The notes: generated by a model not told the origin, from the sequence alone. DNA of 64,000 bases from Paenibacillus glycinis (GCF_009909185.1 NZ_JAAAMV010000032.1:50891-114890); one strand, 5' to 3'; positions 53,086-61,952 are shown, counted from the stretch's first letter. Translations and numbers: made by a program.

Positions 53086-55653
53086 ATGAAACGATCGATT
53101 TCATTGACTGGCGTTTGGAAATTAACGGGCGAAGGCGAACGAACGGGAGGCGGTCCGGGAAGCATCGCTATCGATGCTTCCGTGCCCGGACACGTGCATC
53201 AGGACTTGCTCGCGGCGGGGTTGATTCCCGATCCGGGTTACCGCAAGCAGGCGGAGGAATGCGGGTGGGTCGAGCATTGGCGATGGTCCTATCGGCGTGA
53301 ATTCGAGGTCGATCGCTTGGAGGACGGCCGCGCGACGCTCGTATTCGAAGGACTGGATACCTTCGCCGATATTTATCTGAACGGAACGAGGCTCGCGCGG
53401 ACGGACAATATGTTCGTCCGTTACCGATTCGATGTGACCGGACAGCTGCGAACGGGGACCAACGAGCTCGAAATCAGGTTCCGCCCCGTCGCGGAGGGCA
53501 TCGGGGATAAGCCGTACGCCGGGCGCGGCGCGGCATTCACCAGCGAGAGGCTCTACGCGCGGCGCATGCAGTGCACGTTCGGATGGGATTGGGTCGGACG
53601 CCTCGTCAGCTACGGCATCTGGCGCCCGGTCCGCCTCGACTTCGAGGACGTCGCGACCATCGACGATCTCTACGTGCATACGAAGGCGATCGACGGGCGC
53701 GGGGCGGCCGTCGGCATCGCGTTGGAGGCGACTTCGCGTTCCCGTTACCCGCTTCGGGCGGAGCTTGCCATCCTCGATCCTTCCGGGCAACCCGTATGGC
53801 AAGCGACGAGAAAGCTGCTCGGCCCTAAGCTGGAGCTGACGGCGGATCTGGCGGAGCCGGAGCTTTGGTGGCCGGCCGGGTATGGCGGCCAGCCCTTGTA
53901 CAAGGCGGTCGCGAAGCTGCATGGAGCGTCGGGCGTCGTCGATGCGCGGGAATGCTCGTTCGGCATCCGGACGGCGCGCATCGAGCAGCTCCAGGATCGG
54001 CCCGGAAGCTTCGAGGAGCGAATGACCGGCAAGTTGCGGGCGCGCGGCACGGAATGGGACGACAACGGAGATCGGCCCGGAAGCGGGTTCGCGCTCCTGG
54101 TGAACGGCGTTCCGATCTATTGCAAGGGCGCCAATTGGGTACCGTGCGATCCGTTTCCCGGACGCATCCCCGATCCGCATTACGACAATCTGCTTCGCCT
54201 TGCCCGCGAAGCGGGCATGACGATGCTGCGCGTCTGGGGGGGAGGCATCTACGAGCCGGAAGCCTTCTGGGACCGGTGCGACAGGCTGGGCCTTCTCGTC
54301 TTTCAGGACTTCATGATGGCCTGCGGCACTTACCCGGAGGACGATGAGGAATGGATGTCCTCGCTCGTCTCCGAGGTCGAGGGCGTCGTTCGCTCGCTGC
54401 GCAGCCGCCCTAGCTTGATCTGGTGGAACGGCGATAACGAGAACGGCATGTTCGACGGCGAAGAGGATCCGGGCTACCCGGGAAGGACGATCTCCGAACG
54501 CATAACGGGACGGTTATGCGCAGAGCTGGACCCGCATCGGCCGTTCCTGCCGACAAGCCCGTTCGGCGGCAACAAGAACAACTCGTTTACGATCGGTACC
54601 GCTCACTACACGGGATCTTTGCTGGAGATGTTCGACGTCTTCCACGGGACGGACCTTCGCCATTACCGCTCCTACTTCGCAAGCTTGCTGAGCCGCTTCT
54701 GTCCGGAGTTCCCCATGTTCGGCACTCCGGAGATCCACACGCTGAGGCGGTTCATGAGCGAGGAGGATCTGAACGATCCGACCTTCGACATGTTGGAATA
54801 TCACACGAGGAATCATCCCGCCTTGGTCGATTACTCGCTCTTCCGGGCGTTGCTTACGCTTGCCGACAAGCTGATGCCTCCGGCCGTCTCGACGGTCGAA
54901 CGAATTCGGCGCATGTCTTACGCGCAGCATGAACTCACCCGTCTCGTCGTCGAGATCTACCGGCGCAACCGGCCTTACACGGGCGGCATTCTGTTCTGGA
55001 TGTTCAATGATTGCTGGCCGGCCAGCGGATGGAGCCTCGTCGATTATTACGGGTACCCGAAAGGCGGGTATTACGGCTTCAAGAAAGCCGCCCGTCCGGT
55101 CATCGCGTCGATCGAACGGCAGGAAGGGGAAAGCCGGTACGCCTTCTGGGTATGCAACGATATGCCGGAAGCGATCCAAGGCAAGGGAATGCTTCGCATC
55201 TTAACTCTAAACGGTTTGATAGACGAGGCAGCCGTATGGACGCGGGCGTTCGACTTCGCGGTCGAGGAGGGGACCTCTTCGCTCGTCATGACGCTTACGC
55301 TGGAGGAACTGGACGTATTGCTCGATCATCGTCGCGTTCTCGTCATGGATATCGTCGGCTCGTTCGGGGAAGACCGTTCTGTTCATCACGCGGGGATCCC
55401 GGCCGACTTGGACCTTCGACCTTCCGGAGCGCGCATCGCATCCCGGACGGAAGGACCTGACGGAGGAAGCTTGGTCGTTGCCGCGGACCGTTATGCCAAA
55501 GCCGTCCTGCTGCATGGCGAATACGTTTTCTCCGACAATTACTTCGATCTGTTGCCGGGAGAGCGCAGAACGATCGACTATCGAAGATTGACGACGGGAA
55601 CCGGAGCGAATGCCCAGGAAGCCCGGGAAATAGAATTGATCAGCTGGAATTGA
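53086..55653 (+). CDS. GH2-family glycosidase, beta-mannosidase-like
   Basis: An 855-residue cytoplasmic enzyme. The GH2 sugar-binding N-terminal domain is at about 1-170 ('VPGHVHQDLLAAGLIPDP', 'LVFEGLDTFADIYLNG'), an Ig-like domain follows at about 180-300, and then a TIM barrel at about 305-630 ('YCKGANWVPCDPFPGR', 'LRVWGGGIYEPEAFWDRCD'). The acid/base Glu452 is in 'WWNGDNENG', which fits the W-x-G-N-N-E pattern of beta-mannosidases, and the nucleophile candidate is Glu541 in 'FCPEFPMFGTPE'. AAGGGA precedes the ATG. It lies 34 nt after the secreted WbsX-like gene and would release monosaccharide from imported oligosaccharides. Mannosidase specificity is probable but not certain. Confidence 0.9.
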   Translation: MKRSISLTGVWKLTGEGERTGGGPGSIAIDASVPGHVHQDLLAAGLIPDPGYRKQAEECGWVEHWRWSYRREFEVDRLEDGRATLVFEGLDTFADIYLNGTRLARTDNMFVRYRFDVTGQLRTGTNELEIRFRPVAEGIGDKPYAGRGAAFTSERLYARRMQCTFGWDWVGRLVSYGIWRPVRLDFEDVATIDDLYVHTKAIDGRGAAVGIALEATSRSRYPLRAELAILDPSGQPVWQATRKLLGPKLELTADLAEPELWWPAGYGGQPLYKAVAKLHGASGVVDARECSFGIRTARIEQLQDRPGSFEERMTGKLRARGTEWDDNGDRPGSGFALLVNGVPIYCKGANWVPCDPFPGRIPDPHYDNLLRLAREAGMTMLRVWGGGIYEPEAFWDRCDRLGLLVFQDFMMACGTYPEDDEEWMSSLVSEVEGVVRSLRSRPSLIWWNGDNENGMFDGEEDPGYPGRTISERITGRLCAELDPHRPFLPTSPFGGNKNNSFTIGTAHYTGSLLEMFDVFHGTDLRHYRSYFASLLSRFCPEFPMFGTPEIHTLRRFMSEEDLNDPTFDMLEYHTRNHPALVDYSLFRALLTLADKLMPPAVSTVERIRRMSYAQHELTRLVVEIYRRNRPYTGGILFWMFNDCWPASGWSLVDYYGYPKGGYYGFKKAARPVIASIERQEGESRYAFWVCNDMPEAIQGKGMLRILTLNGLIDEAAVWTRAFDFAVEEGTSSLVMTLTLEELDVLLDHRRVLVMDIVGSFGEDRSVHHAGIPADLDLRPSGARIASRTEGPDGGSLVVAADRYAKAVLLHGEYVFSDNYFDLLPGERRTIDYRRLTTGTGANAQEAREIELISWN

Positions 55654-55695
55654 GACATTCATCAACTTATAATTCGTATAAAGGTGGAAGCTGAA

Positions 55696-57141
55696 ATGAG
55701 TATAACGACGTTCGCAAGAGCCAAAGCCCGCGTCGGCGTCATCACGGTGGGACACGAGCCGTATTGGGGGCAATTTCCCGGGCTGCTAGAGGAATTGGAG
55801 GGTTACGGTCGCGAGTTCGAGCGCATGCTGATCGGCTGCGACGTCGAGGTCGTGTCGGCGGGCTTCGTCGATAATCTGGACCGGTCGTTCGCGGCGGCCG
55901 CCAAGCTGAGAGCGCAGGACGTTGACTTTTTATTCGTCAATCTCAGCACTTACGTCACCTCGTCATCCGCGGCGACGGCCATCTTGAATCTCGGAGTCCC
56001 TACCGTGTTGGTCGCTTTGCAGCCGCTCAAACGGCTGGACTACCGGAACACGACGACCTATATGCAGTTGGCGAACGATAACATTTGCTCGCTGCCGGAG
56101 ATCAGCGGCGTGCTCGTGCGCGCCGGCAAGCCCGCGGCGGGCATGATCGTGGGAACGCTCCGCGACGATCCCAGGATCGCGGACGAGTTGAAGATGTGGT
56201 GCCAGGTCGCGAACGCAAGGCGGGCGTTCAAGTACGCTCGGATCGGATATTTGGGCCATACGTACGAAGGCATGTACGATATGAATTCCGACCCGACCGC
56301 GTTCACGGCGGCGTTCGGCTCCCACGTCCAGATGCTGGAGATGTGCGACCTCGCCAAGCTGGTGAACGACGCGAATCCGCGCGAGATCGCGGACAAGATC
56401 GAAGAGATCACGCGCGTATTCACGATCGCCGATCCTTTCATCGATCCGATTACGAGACCGATCAAGCAGGAGGACTTGGAATGGTCGGCCAAGGTGGCTG
56501 TCGGACTCGACAAGCTCGTAGCCCTGAACGGATTGACCGGACTCGCTTATTACTATCGCGGATTGGACAACAACGAATACGAGAGAATCGGCTCGAGCAT
56601 GGTCCTCGGCAATTCACTGCTCACCGGCAAGGGTATCCCGCTCGCGGGAGAGGCGGATCTCAAGACCTGCGCGGCGATGCTGATCATGGATCGGTTGGAT
56701 GCCGGCGGCTCCTTCGCCGAGCTTCATCCGTGCGACTTCGTGGACGACATCGTGCTCGTCGGCCACGACGGTCCGCATAACGTCAAGATCAGCGACAGCC
56801 GACCGGTCATTCGGGGGTTGGATCTGTTCCATGGCAAGAGCGGCTCCGGCATCGGCGTGGAATTCAGCATTCAAGCCGGTCCGGTTACCTTGCTCGGCAT
56901 TTCCCAGACCGCGGACGGCCGATACAAGATGATCGCCGCCGAAGGCGAATCGATCAAAGGCGAGATTCCGCGGACCGGCAACACGAATACGCGCTGCAGC
57001 TTCGATTGCGGCGTCGCCGACTTCATCGAGAGATGGTGCGCCGCCGGTCCGACGCATCATTTTGCGCTCGGCGTCGGTCACGTAGGCACGCAGATCAAGC
57101 GATTGTCCAAGGTGCTCGGCATGGAGCTGGAGACGGTCTGA
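55696..57141 (+). CDS. L-fucose/L-arabinose isomerase-family protein
   Basis: A 481-residue cytoplasmic protein with the L-fucose/arabinose isomerase fold. The N-terminal domain has 'RVGVITVGHEPYWGQFPGLL' and 'VDFLFVNLSTYVTSSSAATA', the middle domain has 'ARIGYLGHTYEGMYDMNSDP', and the C-terminal beta-rich part ends 'GPTHHFALGVGHVGTQIKRL'. Candidate metal ligands are Glu in 'HTYEGM' and 'LDNNEYE', and the late His pair. The ATG at 55696 follows AAGGTGG. It is the final gene of the locus, ahead of a 24-bp hairpin. It is not close enough to AraA or FucI, as I remember them, to name the substrate; related proteins are annotated only as arabinose isomerase-like. Confidence 0.85.
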   Translation: MSITTFARAKARVGVITVGHEPYWGQFPGLLEELEGYGREFERMLIGCDVEVVSAGFVDNLDRSFAAAAKLRAQDVDFLFVNLSTYVTSSSAATAILNLGVPTVLVALQPLKRLDYRNTTTYMQLANDNICSLPEISGVLVRAGKPAAGMIVGTLRDDPRIADELKMWCQVANARRAFKYARIGYLGHTYEGMYDMNSDPTAFTAAFGSHVQMLEMCDLAKLVNDANPREIADKIEEITRVFTIADPFIDPITRPIKQEDLEWSAKVAVGLDKLVALNGLTGLAYYYRGLDNNEYERIGSSMVLGNSLLTGKGIPLAGEADLKTCAAMLIMDRLDAGGSFAELHPCDFVDDIVLVGHDGPHNVKISDSRPVIRGLDLFHGKSGSGIGVEFSIQAGPVTLLGISQTADGRYKMIAAEGESIKGEIPRTGNTNTRCSFDCGVADFIERWCAAGPTHHFALGVGHVGTQIKRLSKVLGMELETV

Positions 57142-57155
57142 TGCTAGTCTAGTTA

Positions 57156-57208
57156 CACAATACAGAGAAGGCGATGCAGTTATTCTGCATCGCCTTCTCT
57201 GTATTGTG
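57156..57208 (+). terminator. 24-bp perfect hairpin closing the glycan locus
   Basis: CACAATACAGAGAAGGCGATGCAG-type left arm (57156-57179; only its ends are given as CACAATACAG...GATGCAG) is exactly complementary to 57185-57208, around a TTATT loop. It lies 14 nt after the isomerase stop. There is no T-run, so it is either a factor-assisted terminator, an mRNA 3' stabiliser or a relic of an inserted inverted repeat. Confidence 0.75.
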
Positions 57209-57420
57209 AGCAGCAAGACCGTATTGATTAGGGGAGGGGCGAGCGGTTACGGCAATCAGATCGCGATAACCTGCGCGCATCGGGAGGCCGCGTCTACATG
57301 ACGTGCCGGGAAAGGGGAGTTTAGCGCAGCAAAGACTATCCAGCTATGTTATTTCAAGGCACTTGCCGGAGTTCCGGGTCTTGCTGTTAACAGAATGCGG
57401 CGGATACCAGAGCTTAACAC

Positions 57421-58656
57421 TTATCCGTGATAGTCAGCCGGTTGAATCCACTGAATGCCGGTATTTGTGTAGCCGGCGGCACGTATGGCGTCGATTCGGA
57501 CGAACAAACGGCTGTTATACATCAGGCTGTTCGTCTTGTCCGCAAGCAGCTCTCGATGACTCGTCTTGATTGAAAAGCTGTATTCATTTCCGGGGACATC
57601 GGTCACCTTCCAGCCAAGCGCCTGGGCAATAGGCTGTATCGGTACATAGAGCTTGGAGTCCAAGCCGAAGAAGCTGTACGGCACCGAAATCGTTTTGTCG
57701 TCCACCAGCACATTTGCTTCAGATAGCTGACGGGATGTCGTTGTCATTACTGGCAGCGCATCGATATCCAGATCGGCAGGAACTGCTGGCGCATCCGGTT
57801 TGCCGCTGGTATTTGTCTGGGCGCTCTGATAGCTCTCCATCAACGCATTTGCCTCGTTCTTACCGGCAAGGCGAGTTTTCCCTGTCCGAAAGTCATAGAT
57901 TTGCGGCGTGCGTGTCGATTCATTGCGCGCGAACAAAATCTCATTTTGTCCATTGCTGTACGCTTCAAGCGAACCAAGAATGAGCCGTTTCGCCAGCCCG
58001 TTATCCGGGTTGATCCGGACAATTTCGTTCTGCCGGTCCTCTTTGCTGAAGCGCTGCTCCATAAGCGAGCCATCCGGAAGCCAGAAATACTGCGGCATGA
58101 AAGGAAGGTCGCCGATTTGACGAATGACGCCGTTCTGGTTGTTTTTCAGCAAGACGGCGACCCTCTTCGCGTACCCGTAGCCCTTGCTATATCCGCCCTC
58201 CGCGGGAAACTTATCGAAATGCAGGATATACTTTAAGCCCCACTTCCCGCTCGGCGAGTTCTGATACAGACTTCCCGTTACCAGTTCAGCCGAATCCGGG
58301 TCGTAATAGGCATCGTCGAACCGCTTCAGCGACTGGACCTGTGAATAAATGGCGGCGTAAGGGCTCTGAATTGGCTGGGACAAACCGGCGATTTCATCGG
58401 GGAGCATCTCCCATTGCCCGTCCTTCGTTTGTAGAAGCACGCGGCCCTTCCAAGTACTGTCGCTCCTATTTTCCATCACATTGAAAAAGGTGTCGCCCGT
58501 ACCTGCATTTGTGTACACATAATGAAATTGAATGTCCGTTACGGTAGGCGCTGCATATGCGGCTGTTCCTGAGGCCAGCGTTGCGGCAGCTGCCGCAGCC
58601 AGCGCGGCGCGGACCATTATCCCGCGTCTGCGTGTTTGTGTATTTCGCTGCTTCAT
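57421..58656 (-). CDS. Secreted stalk-domain (copper amine oxidase N-terminal-like) protein
   Basis: A 411-residue exported protein. The signal peptide 'MVRAALAAAAAATLASGTAAYA' starts at residue 14 after a basic stretch and ends with an AYA site near residue 35. A central region of about 270 residues is a beta-rich, propeller-like stretch that reads out values ('QYFWLPDGSLMEQRFSKEDR', 'NGQNEILFARNESTRTPQIYD'). The C-terminal stalk domain at about 310-405 has 'ISVPYSFFGLDSKLYVPIQPI', 'AQALGWKVTDVPGNEYSFSI' and 'RLFVRIDAIRAAGYTNTGIQW'. AGGAGG precedes the ATG. Such stalk domains occur in many Paenibacillus wall proteins. The function is unknown and no operon partner is visible. Confidence 0.82.
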   Translation of the reverse strand: MKQRNTQTRRRGIMVRAALAAAAAATLASGTAAYAAPTVTDIQFHYVYTNAGTGDTFFNVMENRSDSTWKGRVLLQTKDGQWEMLPDEIAGLSQPIQSPYAAIYSQVQSLKRFDDAYYDPDSAELVTGSLYQNSPSGKWGLKYILHFDKFPAEGGYSKGYGYAKRVAVLLKNNQNGVIRQIGDLPFMPQYFWLPDGSLMEQRFSKEDRQNEIVRINPDNGLAKRLILGSLEAYSNGQNEILFARNESTRTPQIYDFRTGKTRLAGKNEANALMESYQSAQTNTSGKPDAPAVPADLDIDALPVMTTTSRQLSEANVLVDDKTISVPYSFFGLDSKLYVPIQPIAQALGWKVTDVPGNEYSFSIKTSHRELLADKTNSLMYNSRLFVRIDAIRAAGYTNTGIQWIQPADYHG

Positions 58657-58797
58657 TAGTCATCCTCCTCGGTGCATTCTGTGTTTGAATGCGGTTGTCC
58701 GGTTGTCCGACAGTCTTTGTTCGTCTTGCCGAACGTATAGACGCTGTCTGGACTAACAAGGTTGCGGCGAGGAACGCAGTATTCCGAGGCCAGGATC

Positions 58798-58905
58798 ATG
58801 TTATTGGTAAAGTCCAAGGAGAAGCGGAATCGAATTCGCGCGGAGGTTTACGGAATCGTCGACGGTATGGCGAAGGACGCCTATTTCATTGATATCGAAG
58901 ACTAG
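58798..58905 (+). pseudogene. Short 3' gene remnant
   Basis: A 35-codon frame from ATG 58798 reads 'MLLVKSKEKRNRIRAEVYGI' and 'VDGMAKDAYFIDIED', which looks like a natural protein end, and is followed 13 nt later by a clean terminator. No ribosome site precedes the ATG and the frame is open further upstream. It is probably the tail of a lost gene; a real micro-protein cannot be excluded. Confidence 0.35.
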
Positions 58906-58917
58906 TTAATCAACTCG

Positions 58918-58950
58918 AAGCTGCCAAACTAATAGATTGGCAGCTTTTAT
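58918..58950 (+). terminator. Rho-independent terminator
   Basis: AAGCTGCCAA (58918-58927) and TTGGCAGCTT (58937-58946) form a perfect 10-bp stem around ACTAATAGA, then TTTAT. Confidence 0.85.
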
Positions 58951-59038
58951 GATGGTAATGGGCAATTATCTACAATAAACCTACGTGGAAGAAAAAAGGC
59001 TAAAGAATATGGAACTTGTAAACGGGCTGAAAGTTTAG

Positions 59039-59172
59039 TTACGTGTCATTGAACGTGAACAACAAGGTCGAGATAATCTTGAGGATGCGGGGCTGACATT
59101 TTTGTCTTTGCTTAAATGGAAGAACTTATTGAGTCGAGCCTTGCATGCTGTTTGCATAAAATGGTAATTTAG
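59039..59172 (+). pseudogene. Gene remnant, weakly phosphoribosyltransferase-like
   Basis: A frame without start codon, ending at TAA near 59170, reads 'LRVIEREQQGRDNLEDAGLT' and 'FLSLLKWKNLLSRAL'. The V-I-x-R-E-Q-x-G-R-x-N-L pattern reminds me of the C-terminal end of orotate phosphoribosyltransferase-type proteins. The upstream part is interrupted by a stop at 59036. The identification is tentative. The remaining bases of 58657-59353 hold nothing else that I can support. Confidence 0.3.
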
Positions 59173-59353
59173 TGCAACTTCCAATCGAAGGAAAAGTATA
59201 TAGCTATATTGCAATTTCTGAGAGCACCTTAAATCCCGCAAAGCGGGGCAATCGAACGGAGCGCTACTTCTGCTCCAGTGGTCAGCCTTTCAATTATCCG
59301 ATCGGAGGGTTAGTTTTTTTTACGACAACATTTGGACAAATTGAGGTGATGGC

Positions 59354-60076
59354 ATGCAAATAGATTGGCATTATTCCTGGAATGTAGTAGATGCTGCTGC
59401 AGGCTTGCTAGGTTGGCTCGTGGTGCTTGCTCTGGTAATCCGCCAACGCCAAAAGCAAGAGACTAGGCGTCCAATCTGGAAGATACTTCTCGTAACACTC
59501 GCCGGCTTTTTTTCTTTATCGTTCAAATTCCCTTTATTCGGGCAAATCGTCAATATGGCCTTATTGCCCCTTGGTCTCGTGGTGACGTATCTCTTTTTAC
59601 GAAATCGGTCCTGGACGGACTATCGTAAATTTGCTTGGATCGGCTTCACGGCAAATTACTTGTTTCTGGTGACAGCTCTGCTTGCTGGATTCATTCATGG
59701 TTCCTTCTACGACCGCAATGACCCTTCCACTTACTTGGCCCATTTGGAGAAAGCGAAGCTTGTTGCCATTCATCCGTCAGCAAGAGAGGCAACCTTTGAT
59801 CAAGAGCTGTTCTCGAGCTCGTTGGCAGAGGTAAAGGCATCCGATATGTCGGGTACGCTGGACTGGTACCGTGAATCAAAATCAGAGGACGGCACACAGT
59901 ACCAGCAAGAACGTTTCCCTTATGCACTGCTCGGAGCAGACGCTCGCTGGGGGAGCGGTCTGCATGCCTCAGCTTATTTGGAAGCTGATGGAAAGGGATT
60001 ATTACTCGCTACAAAGGATCGGTATTACTACTACCGTTCTGAGAAGCCGATGTTGAGAATGGAGGTAAGCGAATGA
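59354..60076 (+). CDS. Membrane protein of unknown function
   Basis: A 240-residue protein with four membrane segments in the first 120 residues ('AAGLLGWLVVLALVI', 'LLVTLAGFFSLSFKFPLFG', 'MALLPLGLVVTYLFL', 'NYLFLVTALLAGFIHG'). A 120-residue extracytoplasmic domain follows ('LAEVKASDMSGTLDWYRESK', 'LEADGKGLLLATKDRYYYYR'). GAGGTGATGGC precedes the ATG. It overlaps the next gene by ATGA, so the two act together. No family is recognised; the pairing of a four-helix anchor with a soluble domain suggests envelope sensing or assembly. Confidence 0.8.
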   Translation: MQIDWHYSWNVVDAAAGLLGWLVVLALVIRQRQKQETRRPIWKILLVTLAGFFSLSFKFPLFGQIVNMALLPLGLVVTYLFLRNRSWTDYRKFAWIGFTANYLFLVTALLAGFIHGSFYDRNDPSTYLAHLEKAKLVAIHPSAREATFDQELFSSSLAEVKASDMSGTLDWYRESKSEDGTQYQQERFPYALLGADARWGSGLHASAYLEADGKGLLLATKDRYYYYRSEKPMLRMEVSE

Positions 60077-60819
60077 GAGGAAGAAGGCTGCTAATAGTCG
60101 TAATTCTTATAATTGCGGCTGCGGTGATCGTCTTCTTTCGTACTTATGACGGTAAACCGGGGCCGCTTCCGAGTGCGGACGAAATTATAGTGGAGTTAAA
60201 CGAGTACGACGCTGAAGCAGACGCGGCAGTCGTGCTCAACAATGTTAAGCTGACCGCACAACAAGTTTTTATCCCATTTGTATCTAGTCAAGGTATTCAC
60301 GGGATGGGATTCCTGAAATGGGAGAAGCGGAAGTGGAGCGTGGCTAGAGTAGATATGAGCGGCAGGCCCGAAGTAAGAGTCACCGATCATTCCGATCCAT
60401 CTGAGCGTTATATGGTATGGAATAATAATCCTGTTGAGAAAGTGAAGGAATTCCGCTTCTACCTTATTCGAGATCGACATGCCGGTATGTCGAATGGAGT
60501 ATATTACTATGTACCGCGCGTGCAAATGGAAATGCTCGTCAATGTAACGGAGCATCCGTATGGAGCCATGCCGTTTCCTGAGGAATGGGCAGGCATTATG
60601 CGCGAGGACGAGAAGCTAGGCAGGGCGCCTGCCGCTAATATCATGGATAATATATTCTCGCAGTCTTTTTCTCGTCCATCCACGATATATGTCGGGTATC
60701 TTCCTGTCTACGCCAAAGACGCACCTCAGCTCGGCAGCTCCTCCAAGAGCGGCGATGAGGATACGGAGTTTTTAATGATCATGAACGAGACGGATTTGGA
60801 GAGGCCACAAATTGATTGA
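60073..60819 (+). CDS. Single-span membrane protein of unknown function
   Basis: A 248-residue protein with one N-terminal membrane anchor at about 5-23 ('LLIVVILIIAAAVIVFF') and an extracytoplasmic domain ('DAEADAAVVLNNVKLTAQQV', 'FLKWEKRKWSVARVDMSG', 'VYYYVPRVQMEMLVNVTEHP'). It overlaps the four-span protein gene by 4 nt. The two are presumably partners. It is not recognised. The next gene (Nudix) begins 25 nt downstream with its own ribosome site, so a three-gene operon is possible. Confidence 0.8.
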   Translation: MRGRRLLIVVILIIAAAVIVFFRTYDGKPGPLPSADEIIVELNEYDAEADAAVVLNNVKLTAQQVFIPFVSSQGIHGMGFLKWEKRKWSVARVDMSGRPEVRVTDHSDPSERYMVWNNNPVEKVKEFRFYLIRDRHAGMSNGVYYYVPRVQMEMLVNVTEHPYGAMPFPEEWAGIMREDEKLGRAPAANIMDNIFSQSFSRPSTIYVGYLPVYAKDAPQLGSSSKSGDEDTEFLMIMNETDLERPQID

Positions 60820-60844
60820 TTCATCGATTAAGAGGGGGAATAGC

Positions 60845-61315
60845 ATGTTAAATGAGCGCAATTATATTCGATTTATTCGAGAGAAAGTTGGACATGATTT
60901 AATTTTTCTGAACTTTTCTGGAGCGATTATCTATAATCAAAACAACGAAATTCTTCTGCAAAAAAGGGGAGACAGAAATGCTTGGGGATTTCCAGGAGGA
61001 GCAATGGAACTTGGAGAATCTGCGACTGAAACAGCAATCCGTGAGGTTTTGGAGGAAACTGGCTTAAAGGTAGAAGTTGAGCATCTCATAGGTGCGTACA
61101 CTAAATACTTTGATGAATATCCTAACGGTGATAAGGCTCAGACAATCTCATTCTTTTTTCAATGTAAACCTATAGAAGGATCGCTCAAAGCAGACGGGAA
61201 TGAAACTTTAGAATTGGCTTACTTTCCAATAACCCATTTACCTCCTTTGTTTGTAAAACAGCACCAAGATGCTGTTGAGGATTTTATTGCTCAAAGGAAG
61301 GGATGTATTAGATAG
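60845..61315 (+). CDS. Nudix hydrolase
   Basis: A 156-residue cytoplasmic pyrophosphohydrolase. The complete Nudix box GX5EX7REUXEEXGU is present ('GGAMELGESATETA' followed by 'IREVLEETGL'), preceded by 'LLQKRGDRNAWGFPGG'. 'FFFQCKPIEGSLKADGNET' and 'ELAYFPITHLP' match the ADP-ribose/nucleotide branch. The start at ATG 60845 follows AGAGGGGG; the ATG at 60812 lies inside the previous gene. The base composition is clearly more A/T-rich than upstream. The substrate is not determined, as usual for this family. Confidence 0.9.
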   Translation: MLNERNYIRFIREKVGHDLIFLNFSGAIIYNQNNEILLQKRGDRNAWGFPGGAMELGESATETAIREVLEETGLKVEVEHLIGAYTKYFDEYPNGDKAQTISFFFQCKPIEGSLKADGNETLELAYFPITHLPPLFVKQHQDAVEDFIAQRKGCIR

Positions 61316-61475
61316 GTAATTGATTGAACTTACAGGGAACTATAATGTAACACACGATCGGCTGCCGTTGTCCGTTGAAGTAAATGGCAGTTTACGTAAT
61401 AAAATGAAGATTAGAGGAAATTGGTTATTAGGTCGAGAAATGATATATACAATAATAAGGACGAAAGGAATCATC

Positions 61476-61952
61476 ATGCGAGTTTTGAAAGTTCTAACAA
61501 GGATTTTACTGATAGGCTTAACACTCATTTATGTTTTATTTATTGTAAGAACCTTGTTTTTGGATAACAGACTATTGAATGATTATTATCTTTTGCGCTA
61601 CGACTATAACCTAATCCCATTCAAAACAATCTCAACGTACTTAACAGGGTATAACAATTACAATTTTAACACTTGGTTTAACAATCTCTTCGGAAATATT
61701 ATATTGTTTATCCCCTTTGGGTTTAGTACGCCATACTTTTCAAGCAAACTTAGATATTTCAAACGTTTTTTCTTGTTTGTCCTATTTATTATTGTTATTC
61801 TTGAAGTTTCACAAATGCTGTTGCACGCTGGTAGTTTCGATGTTGATGATGTAATACTCAACTCATTAGGGGCAATATCTGGTTATTTTAATTACAAAGC
61901 CTGTTTAGCGTTAATGAAGAAATTCGACGCGGTCTCTACCCATACAAGGTAA
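61476..61952 (+). CDS. VanZ-family membrane protein
   Basis: A 158-residue membrane protein with about four hydrophobic segments. It has 'RYDYNLIPFKTISTYLTGY', 'NLFGNIILFIPFGFSTPYF' and 'DVDDVILNSLGAISGY', the three conserved blocks of the VanZ family (N-P-x-x-P, N-x-x-x-F-x-P-x-G, D-x-D-D-x-x-x-N-x-x-G). The ATG at 61476 follows GAAAGGA; the frame upstream to 61320 lacks any ribosome site. VanZ gives low-level teicoplanin resistance in enterococci, but most family members have no proven role. A/T-rich like its Nudix neighbour. Confidence 0.88.
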   Translation: MRVLKVLTRILLIGLTLIYVLFIVRTLFLDNRLLNDYYLLRYDYNLIPFKTISTYLTGYNNYNFNTWFNNLFGNIILFIPFGFSTPYFSSKLRYFKRFFLFVLFIIVILEVSQMLLHAGSFDVDDVILNSLGAISGYFNYKACLALMKKFDAVSTHTR

